From contig JASHPP010000346.1 of assembly GCA_030038035.1 (NCBI GenBank), positions 1 to 6,729 of the forward strand: a DNA stretch of 6,729 nucleotides, read 5' to 3'. How positions within the stretch are numbered: position 1 is the first letter of the stretch; each line of letters opens with the position of its first letter. This DNA comes from Trebonia sp. (lineage in GTDB: Bacteria; Actinomycetota; Actinomycetes; Streptosporangiales; Streptosporangiaceae). Under the pieces are notes generated by a model that searched no databases, had not been told where the DNA came from, and saw only the letters and a program-made list of their open reading frames with translations. Below, piece by piece: positions 1 to 5,666 of the stretch. A program made the position numbers and the translations under genes.

Positions 1-43
1 CGTTGCCGACACGCGCGCAGGCGGCTTCAATGTGCGTGCCCAT
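1..43 (-). CDS. N-terminus of a gene running off the left edge (possibly a second KAS III-like enzyme)
   Basis: An ATG at 43-41 on the minus strand opens a frame that stays open to the window edge and reads MGTHIEAACARVGN. It overlaps the last 17 bases of the upstream ketoacyl synthase gene, a spacing typical of translationally coupled operon partners. A purine-rich stretch (GGCGGATAG) precedes the ATG at a usable distance. Only 14 residues are visible, so the product cannot be identified. The M-G-T-x-I-E opening resembles the first beta strand of some KAS III-family proteins, and two condensing enzymes side by side are known in nocardiolactone-type (nlt) clusters. That identity is inference. 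The alternative is a chance open frame at the window end, with the real next gene starting further left. Confidence 0.4.
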   Translation of the reverse strand, partial: MGTHIEAACARVGN

Positions 44-1136
44 AGCTATCCGCCAGGTTGTCGATGGTGAAGATGGCGATGCCGATCTCGATGCCCGAGG
101 CGAGCGCGAGCAGCATCACGCGGTCGTGCTTGCGGATCTTCTGCTCTTGCAGACACTTGTACAGCGCCACGAACAGCGTCGTCGACGACGTGTTGCCGTA
201 TTCCTCGATGTTGATGACCACGTGCTTCGGCCTGGCGCCGAGCCGCTGCACGAATGCGTCGGTGCCCGCGCGGATGGCCCGGGCCGAGGTCTGATGGGGA
301 ATCATGTAGTCGATGTCGGCCAGGTCGATCCCCGCTTCCCTGATCGTCTCGGCGACCAGCGGCGCCGTGTCCTCGATCGCTACCCGCTGCAGCGTCCGGG
401 CCTTGGTGTACATCTGCGCCCCCGGACCCACGGAACTGGGGAAGGCGAGGCACAGCCGGCTGTGCTCGGCGAGGGTGGTGAAGCCGATGACGTCGATGCC
501 AGAACCGCGGGGCGCCCGCTCGAGCAGCACCGCGGCGCCGGCGTCGCCGAGCGTCAGCGACGCGAGCTGCTTGCTGAACAGGGAGCGGATCTGCCGTGCC
601 GCGTTCCAGCTCAGATGGGAGATGTACTCGCCGGAGACCACCATGCCGCAGCTGATCTCGCCGTGCGAGATGAGATTCTGCAGGATGAACACCCCGGTCA
701 GCATGCCGGCGCACGCGTTAGAGAGGTCGAAGCTCGTCGCCTGCGTGGCGCCGATCGCCTGCTTGAGGTACAGGCTCAGCGGAGGCTCGAACGACTGCGA
801 GGACCGGCCCTTAGAGCGGCTGATGCTGGTGCTGATCAGCATCTCGATGTCTGACGCCTGATGCCGCGAATGGGACAGGCAGTCACGGGCCGCCCCGGTC
901 GCCAGGGTGAATGAGGTTTCGCCAGGCCCGACAACGTGGCGTTCGTGAATACCGGTCAATCGCTCCAGCTGGATACGGGTGCGATGGCTGGTCTTGCTCA
1001 TCAGGTCTTTCGTCGTCAGCCGCTGGGCGGGAAGCTTGACGCCCACGCTTTCGATCCGGCATCCCCACGGACTGCCTGAACCAGCGGACTGGAGTGTGAG
1101 CCAGTGCTCCGGCTGGGCCTTCTGTACCTCGCTCAT
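27..1136 (-). CDS. 3-oxoacyl-ACP synthase III family enzyme (KAS III / OleA-like)
   Basis: 369-residue thiolase-fold condensing enzyme, predicted cytosolic. The nucleophile Cys142 sits in S-N-A-C-A-G-M, His281 in I-P-H-Q-T-S, and Asn315 in E-Y-G-N-T-S-S, so the Cys-His-Asn set of KAS III enzymes is complete. The closing glycine-rich strand is A-S-G-I-E-I-G (about 347-352). Glu117 (F-E-P-P) lies 25 residues before the Cys, as does the base Glu117 that Xanthomonas OleA supplies across its dimer. This, with the non-FabH C-terminal loop, favours an OleA/NltA-like or secondary-metabolite condensing enzyme over housekeeping FabH. The substrate is probably an acyl-CoA or acyl-ACP. The ATG at 1136 is preceded by a GGGGGGA ribosome-binding stretch. 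About 25 residues precede recognisable homology (I-E-S-V-G-V), so the N-terminus is slightly extended. GC content is visibly lower than in neighbouring genes. It is divergent from the hydrolase and overlaps a downstream gene at the left edge. The fold is secure; the reaction is not. Confidence 0.88.
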   Translation of the reverse strand: MSEVQKAQPEHWLTLQSAGSGSPWGCRIESVGVKLPAQRLTTKDLMSKTSHRTRIQLERLTGIHERHVVGPGETSFTLATGAARDCLSHSRHQASDIEMLISTSISRSKGRSSQSFEPPLSLYLKQAIGATQATSFDLSNACAGMLTGVFILQNLISHGEISCGMVVSGEYISHLSWNAARQIRSLFSKQLASLTLGDAGAAVLLERAPRGSGIDVIGFTTLAEHSRLCLAFPSSVGPGAQMYTKARTLQRVAIEDTAPLVAETIREAGIDLADIDYMIPHQTSARAIRAGTDAFVQRLGARPKHVVINIEEYGNTSSTTLFVALYKCLQEQKIRKHDRVMLLALASGIEIGIAIFTIDNLADSYGHAH

Positions 1137-1241
1137 CCAGTCCCCCCGTGTGCTCTGGGCCCCCTGCCGTTTCTTTTGCGGCGCTATGCTTGTTACTAGA
1201 AAATTGCCATGTTACGGAAGTGGTGAGTAGGGACGAACGTC
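1137..1241. promoter_or_regulatory. Divergent promoter region between the KAS III and hydrolase genes
   Basis: This non-coding stretch is clearly richer in A+T than its flanks, especially 1171-1220, as expected of a divergent promoter. The minus-strand side carries the GGGGGGA ribosome-binding stretch (1141-1147) of the KAS III gene. TGTTAC occurs twice as a direct repeat at 1191-1196 and 1210-1215, start to start 19 bases or about two helical turns, which could be an activator or repressor site. A TTGCGG at 1176-1181 and TAGAAA at 1197-1202 could form a weak plus-strand promoter, but the 15-base spacing is short and the match poor. An AGGGA lies at 1229-1233. Exact promoters cannot be assigned. 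Confidence 0.5.
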
Positions 1242-1373
1242 ATCAGCGCAGGGTCTTCCGGCATCGCGGGGATCGCGCGCTGTGGCCGGCGGCCCAGCGC
1301 GGAGGGCACCCGGCACACGCTCACCTACGGCGAGCACCGGCTGAGCTACGAGGTCTACGGCTCGGGAGAGCGG
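1227..1373 (+). other. In-frame, start-less 5' extension of the hydrolase gene
   Basis: The hydrolase frame is open without a stop from 1227 (after TGA at 1224-1226) but contains no ATG, GTG or TTG until GTG 1374. Its last part (1314 onward) translates as HTLTYGEHRLSYEVYGSG, a convincing first beta hairpin of an alpha/beta hydrolase running straight into V-L-V-W-L-H-G. So coding sequence very probably extends upstream of 1374. Candidate unusual starts are ATC 1242 (AGGGA 9 bases upstream), ACG 1317 (GGAGGG at 1301-1306, 10 bases upstream) and CTG 1341. A point mutation of the original start codon, a frameshift relative to GTG 1223 or GTG 1282, or a sequencing error would explain it equally well. 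Confidence 0.6.
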
Positions 1374-2147
1374 GTGCTCGTGTGGCTGCACGGCATCCTG
1401 CTCGACGCCAACCTCAGCCGTAGCCTGGCCAGGGCACTTGCCGCCAGGGGCAACCGCGTGGTGCTGCTCGACCTGCTTGGCCACGGCCGCAGCGAGAAGC
1501 CCCGGCAGGCCGGCGCCCACCGCATGGACCTTTACGCCGACCAGGTGCTGTGCCTGCTCGACGAGCTCGGCGTCGACCAGGTGGTGCTTGGCGGGGTTTC
1601 GCTTGGCACCAACGTGAGCCTGCTCGCCGCGGTGCGGGCGCCGGAGATCGTCCGCGGGCTGGTCCTGGAGATGCCGGTGCTCGAGTCCGCCGCCCCGGCG
1701 GCGGCGCTCACGTTCGTGCCCCTCCTGCTCGAGGTGCACTACGCGCGGGCCATCCTGCGGCTGGTCTCCCGCGTCGTCTCCCGGTTGCCTTCGTCGGGTA
1801 TCGGCCCGCTCGACTCGCTGCTCGGCGCCGTCGGATCGGATCCGGCTGAGATCGCCGCCATCCTGCACGGCATCATCGTGGGACCGCTCGCCCCGACGGT
1901 CGAACAGCGCCAGGCCATCACCGTGCCCGCGCTTGTCCTCGGGCACGGGATCGACCTCGTCCACTCGTTCGCCGACGCCAAGCGTCTCGCGAGCCAGCTT
2001 CCGAACGCCAGGCTCATCCGCACCCGCACGTTCGCTGAGCTGTGGGTGCGCCCGGCCCGGCTGACCGCCGAGATCGCCAGCTTCCTCGACCGGGTCTGGG
2101 CCGACTGCGAACCGCGGGAACCGGTACAGCCCGGCCAGGCAGCCTGA
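1374..2147 (+). CDS. Alpha/beta-fold hydrolase (lipase/esterase-like), true start uncertain
   Basis: 257 residues from GTG 1374. Visible fold landmarks are the oxyanion-hole L-H-G (5-7), L-D-L-L-G-H-G-R-S (32-40), the nucleophile elbow G-V-S-L-G with Ser76, a cap region (about 103-180), and the acid Asp194 in H-G-I-D. The canonical catalytic His near the last helix is not there: the segment reads T-F-A-E-L-W-V-R-P-A-R-L. Either another residue such as His197 serves, or the protein is a degenerate or non-hydrolytic member. GTG 1374 has a GGGAGA upstream, but starting there deletes the first beta hairpin, which is encoded in frame just before it, so the real product is probably 19-44 residues longer. 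It forms a unit with the epimerase 20 bases downstream and is divergent from the KAS III gene. The Ser nucleophile differs from the Asp of OleB, so it should not be called OleB. Substrate unknown, possibly an acyl ester, thioester or lactone. Confidence 0.83.
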   Translation: MLVWLHGILLDANLSRSLARALAARGNRVVLLDLLGHGRSEKPRQAGAHRMDLYADQVLCLLDELGVDQVVLGGVSLGTNVSLLAAVRAPEIVRGLVLEMPVLESAAPAAALTFVPLLLEVHYARAILRLVSRVVSRLPSSGIGPLDSLLGAVGSDPAEIAAILHGIIVGPLAPTVEQRQAITVPALVLGHGIDLVHSFADAKRLASQLPNARLIRTRTFAELWVRPARLTAEIASFLDRVWADCEPREPVQPGQAA

Positions 2148-2167
2148 CCCGCCGGTCGTGATAGCTG

Positions 2168-3250
2168 GTGACACCACAGCCGCCGACGGCGCTGCGGGTC
2201 GCCGTGACCGGCCCGACCGGCACCCTCGGGTTCGGCCTCATGCCCCTGCTGCAGGCCGATGACCGGGTAGCGCACGTGACAGGGGTCGCACGGCGCCCGT
2301 TCGACCCCGGCGCGTGCGGCTGGACCAAGGCGGAGTACCGGCGCGGCGACGTCCGCGACCCGCGGGTGCTGCGCGATGCGTTCGGCCGCGCCGACGTCGT
2401 GGTGCACCTCGCGTTCCAGGTGACCGGCGCCGCCTCCGGGCAGACGATCAGGTCGGTCAACATCGACGGCACGCTTAACGCCTTCGACGCCGCGGCGGCG
2501 GCCGGCGTCAGCCGCTTCGTCTACGCCTCCTCGGTGGCCGCCTACGGCTTTCACAGGGACAATCCCGTCGGCATGACCGAGGACTGGCCGGTACGCCCCG
2601 CCGCCCGGTTGTTCTACGCCAGGGAGAAGGCCGCGCTCGAACGCCTGCTGCAGGCCCGGGCCGCGGCGCCTGGTGCGCCCGCCCTGTACGTCCTGCGCCC
2701 GTCGATCGTGCTCGGGCCGCACGCCGTCGGCGGGAAGAGCCTGCCGCGCGGCCCGCTCGGGGCGACGGCTCGTGCGCTGGCCCGGTGGTCCGTGCGGCCC
2801 GGGCGGATTCCGCTCCCTGTGCCGGCACCGGAACTGCCTGTGCAGCTCGTGCACGAACAGGACGTGGGGCAGGCGCTGCTGCAGTGCGTCGCCGCCGCCG
2901 GGCCGCCCGGTGCCTACAACATCGCCGCGGACGGCGTCGTCACCGGCGGCATCCTCGCGCGCGAGCTTGGCTTGCGCCCGCTGCCCGTGCCGCCCCGCCT
3001 GGCGCGGGCCGGCGCGCGGGCCGCGGCGCGGGCCGTCGCTGTCCTGCCTTTCCTGCCGCCGGCCGCGCAGTGGGTGGAGGCGGCCAGCAATCCGCCGATC
3101 ATGGACACCACCCGTGCGAAAAGGGAACTCGGCTGGGTTCCCCGTTTCACCGCGCTGGAGACCCTGCGGGATACGCTGCGGCGCCCCGGCGGAACTCCTC
3201 AGCGGGCAGGCGCCGCGGCGGCCGGCAGGGACGACGCGGCCAGGTCGTAG
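2168..3250 (+). CDS. NAD(P)-dependent extended SDR (epimerase / 3beta-HSD / OleD-like)
   Basis: 360-residue extended short-chain dehydrogenase/reductase. The N-terminal Rossmann motif is G-P-T-G-T-L-G (15-21). An acidic G-D-V-R-D (60-64) and V-V-H-L-A-F (78-83) follow. The catalytic Ser is in Y-A-S-S-V (121/122), with Tyr150 and Lys154 in F-Y-A-R-E-K. The C-terminal substrate domain ends with a typical K-R-E-L-G-W-V-P-R-F motif. Such enzymes reduce or oxidise hydroxy/keto groups or epimerise. Next to a thiolase-type condensing enzyme an OleD/NltD-like role is plausible: NADPH reduction of a 2-alkyl-3-keto acid to the beta-hydroxy acid. This is inference; sugar-nucleotide or steroid substrates are not excluded. 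The start is GTG 2168, 20 bases after the hydrolase stop, with only a weak ribosome-binding sequence, suggesting coupling. The last 17 codons (Ala/Gly/Arg-rich tail) overlap the 3' end of the convergent monooxygenase. Confidence 0.88.
   Translation: MTPQPPTALRVAVTGPTGTLGFGLMPLLQADDRVAHVTGVARRPFDPGACGWTKAEYRRGDVRDPRVLRDAFGRADVVVHLAFQVTGAASGQTIRSVNIDGTLNAFDAAAAAGVSRFVYASSVAAYGFHRDNPVGMTEDWPVRPAARLFYAREKAALERLLQARAAAPGAPALYVLRPSIVLGPHAVGGKSLPRGPLGATARALARWSVRPGRIPLPVPAPELPVQLVHEQDVGQALLQCVAAAGPPGAYNIAADGVVTGGILARELGLRPLPVPPRLARAGARAAARAVAVLPFLPPAAQWVEAASNPPIMDTTRAKRELGWVPRFTALETLRDTLRRPGGTPQRAGAAAAGRDDAARS
3199..3250. other. 52-base overlap of convergent gene ends
   Basis: The plus-strand epimerase stop (TAG 3248-3250) lies beyond the minus-strand monooxygenase stop (TGA, 3201-3199), so the two coding sequences share 52 bases in opposite orientation. 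Both C-termini there are low-complexity Ala/Gly/Pro-rich tails outside the catalytic folds. No hairpin terminator is evident, so read-through would produce mutually antisense transcripts. Confidence 0.85.
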
Positions 3251-4692
3251 CTGGACGGGTCGAACCGCCGGGTCTGCCAGGCGTACTTCCAGGTGAAGTC
3301 CGGCCAGAGGGCGACGTTGCGGCCCCTGGCGTCCAGGTACCAGCTCGCGCAGCCACCGGTGACCCAGACGGTGCGGCGCATCTTCCGCTGCACCGCCCGG
3401 TCATAGGCGGCCTGCGCGGCAGGCCGCACCTCGATGCGGTCGATCCCGTGGCGGCGGGCGTGGGCTAGCGCGCCGATCACGTACCTGATCTGCGCCTCGA
3501 TCATGAAGACCTGCGAGGTGTGCCCGAGCCCGGTGTTCGGGCCGGTCAGCACCAACAGGTTCGGGAAGCCCGCCGTCGTCGTCCCGCGGAACGCGGTCTG
3601 TCCTGGTTCGGCGGACCAGCGGCGCGCCAGGCTCACGCCATCGGCGCCGAAGATCCGCTGCGCGGCCGGGAAGTCGGTCACGTGGAAACCGGTGCCGAAG
3701 ATGATCACGTCGGCGTCGTGGGTGGTGCCGTCGCTGGTCAGCACCGATTTCTCGCGAATTTCCCTGATGGCGTCGGTGACGAGGGAGACGTTCGGCTGGG
3801 TGAGGGCGGGATAGTAGTCGTTGGAGATGAGGATCCGCTTGCAGCCCATGCGGTAGGACGGGGTGAGCCGGGCTCGCAGTTCCGGATCGGTGACCTGGCG
3901 TCGCAGGTGGCGCAGGGCGAGGGCCGCCGCCTTCCGCATGATCTCCGGATTCTCGACGAAGCCGAGCGCGTAGGCTTCCCGCCCCCAGTAGATGCCGGCG
4001 CGGGCGATCTGCTGCGTCACCGGCGCGTGCCGGAACAGCCAGTGCTCTGGCCGGGAGAGCCGCCGGTCGTGGCGCGGGATGATCCACGGGGGAGTGCGCT
4101 GGAAGACGGTCAGCTGGCTCACCACCGGCTGTATCTGCGGGACGAACTGGATCGCCGAGGCGCCCGTGCCGATGACCGCCACGTTCCTTCCGGTCAGGTC
4201 GTAGCCGTGGTCCCAGGTGGCGGAGTGGAACACGGTGCCGGCGAAGGTGTCCAGCCCCGGGATGCCGGGGATCATCGGGTCGCTGAGCGGCCCAGCGGCG
4301 GAGATCAGGAACCGCGCCGTCAGCGTGCCCGCGGTGGTCTCGACGCGCCAGTGCCGGGGTGCCGCCTCCCAGCCGGCGGCGGTGACCTCCGCGCCGAACC
4401 GGATCTTTGCCGTGATCCCCTCGCCGTCGGCCACGTGGCGCAGGTAGGCCAGGATCTCTGGCTGGGGGGAGAAGCTGCGGGTCCAGCCGGGGTTGGGCGC
4501 GAACGAGAACGAGTACAGGTGCGACGGGACATCGCAGGCGGCGCCGGGGTAGGAGTTGTCCCGCCAGGTCCCGCCGAGGTCGGCGGCCCGTTCGAGCAGC
4601 ACCACATCGGTGAATCCGGCGCGGTTGAGCCGTGCGGCCATGCCGATGCCGGCGAACCCGGACCCGATGATCGCGACCGTGACGTCAGGCAT
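3199..4692 (-). CDS. Flavin-containing monooxygenase, type I Baeyer-Villiger-like
   Basis: 497-residue FAD/NADPH monooxygenase, predicted soluble. It has an N-terminal FAD-binding G-S-G-F-A-G (10-15) after V-A-I-I, then L-G-G-T-W-R-D-N-S-Y-P-G-A-A-C-D-V (39-55) typical of Baeyer-Villiger monooxygenases. The family fingerprint F-A-G-T-V-F-H-S-A-T-W-D is at 150-161 (FxGxxxHxxxW[P/D]). The NADPH-binding G-T-G-A-S-A is at 175-180 and F-G-T-G-F-H at 332-337. Length matches the roughly 500-residue type I enzymes. The expected reaction is O2- and NADPH-dependent insertion of oxygen next to a ketone, giving an ester or lactone; heteroatom oxidation is possible. The start ATG 4692 overlaps the upstream SDR stop by 8 bases, so the two are co-translated; SDR alcohol oxidation would feed ketone to this enzyme. 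The C-terminal Ala/Pro tail overlaps the convergent epimerase gene by 52 bases. Substrate cannot be deduced. Confidence 0.92.
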   Translation of the reverse strand: MPDVTVAIIGSGFAGIGMAARLNRAGFTDVVLLERAADLGGTWRDNSYPGAACDVPSHLYSFSFAPNPGWTRSFSPQPEILAYLRHVADGEGITAKIRFGAEVTAAGWEAAPRHWRVETTAGTLTARFLISAAGPLSDPMIPGIPGLDTFAGTVFHSATWDHGYDLTGRNVAVIGTGASAIQFVPQIQPVVSQLTVFQRTPPWIIPRHDRRLSRPEHWLFRHAPVTQQIARAGIYWGREAYALGFVENPEIMRKAAALALRHLRRQVTDPELRARLTPSYRMGCKRILISNDYYPALTQPNVSLVTDAIREIREKSVLTSDGTTHDADVIIFGTGFHVTDFPAAQRIFGADGVSLARRWSAEPGQTAFRGTTTAGFPNLLVLTGPNTGLGHTSQVFMIEAQIRYVIGALAHARRHGIDRIEVRPAAQAAYDRAVQRKMRRTVWVTGGCASWYLDARGRNVALWPDFTWKYAWQTRRFDPSSYDLAASSLPAAAAPAR

Positions 4693-5551
4693 CCGCGGCT
4701 CCCGCGCCAGCCTGGAAGGCGCCGTGCCGTTCGCGCAGGCCGGCGGCCAGCCCGGCGTCGTCGAACGCCCGCGCCGCGACCAGCTGGCGCAGGCGTGCCG
4801 CCACCGCGCGGTCGAGGAGGCCTGGCGCGTGCCTGGCCAGCCGCAACGCCGCCGTGCCAGCGGGAGTCGACGCGACGTCGCGCGGGGCCTTGCGCGCCGC
4901 GGCGGCCCGCACGACGGTGCGCACCGTGTCGCGAACGCTCTCCGCCGGCACGAGGCCGTCTAGTGCCACTCCCGCCGCGCGCGAGCGATCGTGGATCGCC
5001 GTGCTGACGTACCCCGGGTAGACCGTGGTCACCCGCAGGTGCGTGCCGTACTCCATGCGCAGCACGTCGGCATACGCGGTCAGTGCCCGCTTGGAGACCG
5101 TGTAGGCGGCGCTGAACGGCATCGTGACGCCCGCCAGCAACGAGGCGGTGACGATCACCCGGCCGCGGGCGTCAAGCAGCGCAGGCAGGGCGGCGGCGGT
5201 CACCCGCCACGTGCCGAGCAGGTTGACCTCAAGGGCTTCCCTGACGTCCGCGCCCGCCGGCTGCCCGACGTCCACCGCTGGTCCGACTCCGGCGTAGTGG
5301 ATGAGCGTGTCCAGCCGGCCCAGCCGCCCGATGGCCTCGGCGACCGCCACGCTGACCTGCTCATCGTTTCCGATATCGCAGGCAACTACCCCGGCGCCTG
5401 GCACGCGGTCGATGCCGATCGCGTCGGCGCCGAGACAACGCAGCACGCGCAGCGTTGCCGAGCCGAACGCGCCCGCCCCGCCCGTGACGATCGCCGTCCG
5501 CCCGGCAAACGCCGAGCGCGCGGCCAGGCTGTGCAGGGTCTCACGACGCAC
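4685..5551 (-). CDS. Classical short-chain dehydrogenase/reductase
   Basis: 288-residue SDR from GTG 5551. The coenzyme motif is T-G-G-A-G-A-F-G (23-30). The acidic Asp48 at the end of beta 2 (A-I-G-I-D-R) favours NAD(H) and hence oxidation. C-D-I-G (58-61) follows. The usual N-N-A-G is replaced by H-Y-A-G (85-88). The catalytic tetrad is Asn110, Ser137 (V-T-A-S), Tyr150 and Lys154 (Y-T-V-S-K), with Y-P-G-Y-V-S-T (178-184) closing the coenzyme site. A roughly 90-residue C-terminal extension is Ala/Arg-rich. GTG 5551 is chosen because GGAGG (5565-5561) lies 9 bases upstream; GTG 5560 directly abuts that sequence. Starts further upstream would run through the divergent promoter. It is first in a two-gene operon with the Baeyer-Villiger-type enzyme (8-base overlap), so a secondary-alcohol dehydrogenase supplying its ketone is the likely role. 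Probably controlled by the divergent MerR regulator. Exact substrate unknown. Confidence 0.9.
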   Translation of the reverse strand: MRRETLHSLAARSAFAGRTAIVTGGAGAFGSATLRVLRCLGADAIGIDRVPGAGVVACDIGNDEQVSVAVAEAIGRLGRLDTLIHYAGVGPAVDVGQPAGADVREALEVNLLGTWRVTAAALPALLDARGRVIVTASLLAGVTMPFSAAYTVSKRALTAYADVLRMEYGTHLRVTTVYPGYVSTAIHDRSRAAGVALDGLVPAESVRDTVRTVVRAAAARKAPRDVASTPAGTAALRLARHAPGLLDRAVAARLRQLVAARAFDDAGLAAGLRERHGAFQAGAGAADA

Positions 5552-5560
5552 AACGCTCAC

Positions 5561-5565
5561 CCTCC
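5561..5565 (-). promoter_or_regulatory. Ribosome-binding site deciding the SDR start
   Basis: On the minus strand a strong GGAGG lies here. It touches GTG 5560 with no spacer but is 9 bases from GTG 5551 in the same frame, so 5551 is the better start; the difference is three residues. Confidence 0.6.
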
Positions 5566-5599
5566 GGCCGTGTTGATCAGTAGCCACACTGGCCACGAT

Positions 5600-5627
5600 C
5601 AATGTTACAATGAGCATTGTCTCAATG
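5600..5627. promoter_or_regulatory. Repeat-rich candidate operator for the MerR-family regulator
   Basis: A perfect 6-2-6 inverted repeat ACAATG-AG-CATTGT occupies 5607-5620. The same pentamer recurs around it: CAATG at 5600-5604, 5608-5612 and 5623-5627, and CATTG at 5615-5619, at 7-8 base steps, so a second dyad CATTG-TCT-CAATG (5615-5627) overlaps the first. It sits between two divergent genes, one encoding a DNA-binding regulator, and overlaps candidate promoters on both strands. Dimer binding and autoregulation are inferred. Confidence 0.6.
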
Positions 5628-5630
5628 CAA
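5602..5630 (-). promoter_or_regulatory. Candidate promoter of the SDR-monooxygenase operon
   Basis: On the minus strand TTGCAT (5630-5625) and TAACAT (5607-5602) are separated by 17 bases, giving a plausible sigma-70-type promoter (3/6 and 4/6 matches to consensus). A start site near 5595 would give a leader of about 45 bases to GTG 5551. The ACAATG-AG-CATTGT dyad lies almost wholly in the spacer, the usual binding position of MerR-family activators, although the spacer is not the lengthened 19-20 bases of classical MerR promoters. Confidence 0.45.
5606..5611 (+). promoter_or_regulatory. Candidate -10 element of the MerR-family gene
   Basis: TACAAT matches the TATAAT consensus at five of six positions and would start transcription near 5618, about 50 bases before ATG 5667. 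No convincing -35 hexamer was found 16-19 bases upstream. It overlaps the dyad, so the regulator could control its own gene. Confidence 0.4.
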
Positions 5631-5666
5631 TCGGACAAGGTTCGGGCGACTTTCCGTCGGGAGACC

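Noticed and set aside
27..1136. Housekeeping FabH
   Set aside because: The Cys-His-Asn set fits, but the C-terminal A-S-G-I-E-I-G loop, Glu117 and a neighbourhood lacking acyl carrier protein or other fatty-acid synthase genes argue for a specialised enzyme.
1148..1423. Small plus-strand open frame before the hydrolase as a separate gene
   Set aside because: It begins in the divergent promoter, overlaps the hydrolase in another frame and its translation is Arg/His/Ala-rich without recognisable features; it matters only as a possible frameshift partner.
1374..2147. Naming the hydrolase OleB
   Set aside because: OleB belongs to the haloalkane-dehalogenase-like group with an Asp nucleophile; this protein has Ser in G-V-S-L-G and lacks the usual His.
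1739..2854. Long minus-strand open frame (371 codons) opposite the hydrolase and epimerase genes
   Set aside because: It is a high-GC antisense shadow: Arg/Gly/Pro-rich, no domain recognisable, and the plus-strand frames have clear catalytic motifs.
5610..5666. ATG 5610 as start of the MerR-family gene
   Set aside because: It lies inside the palindrome and overlaps the candidate -10 element; the MerR domain begins right after ATG 5667.
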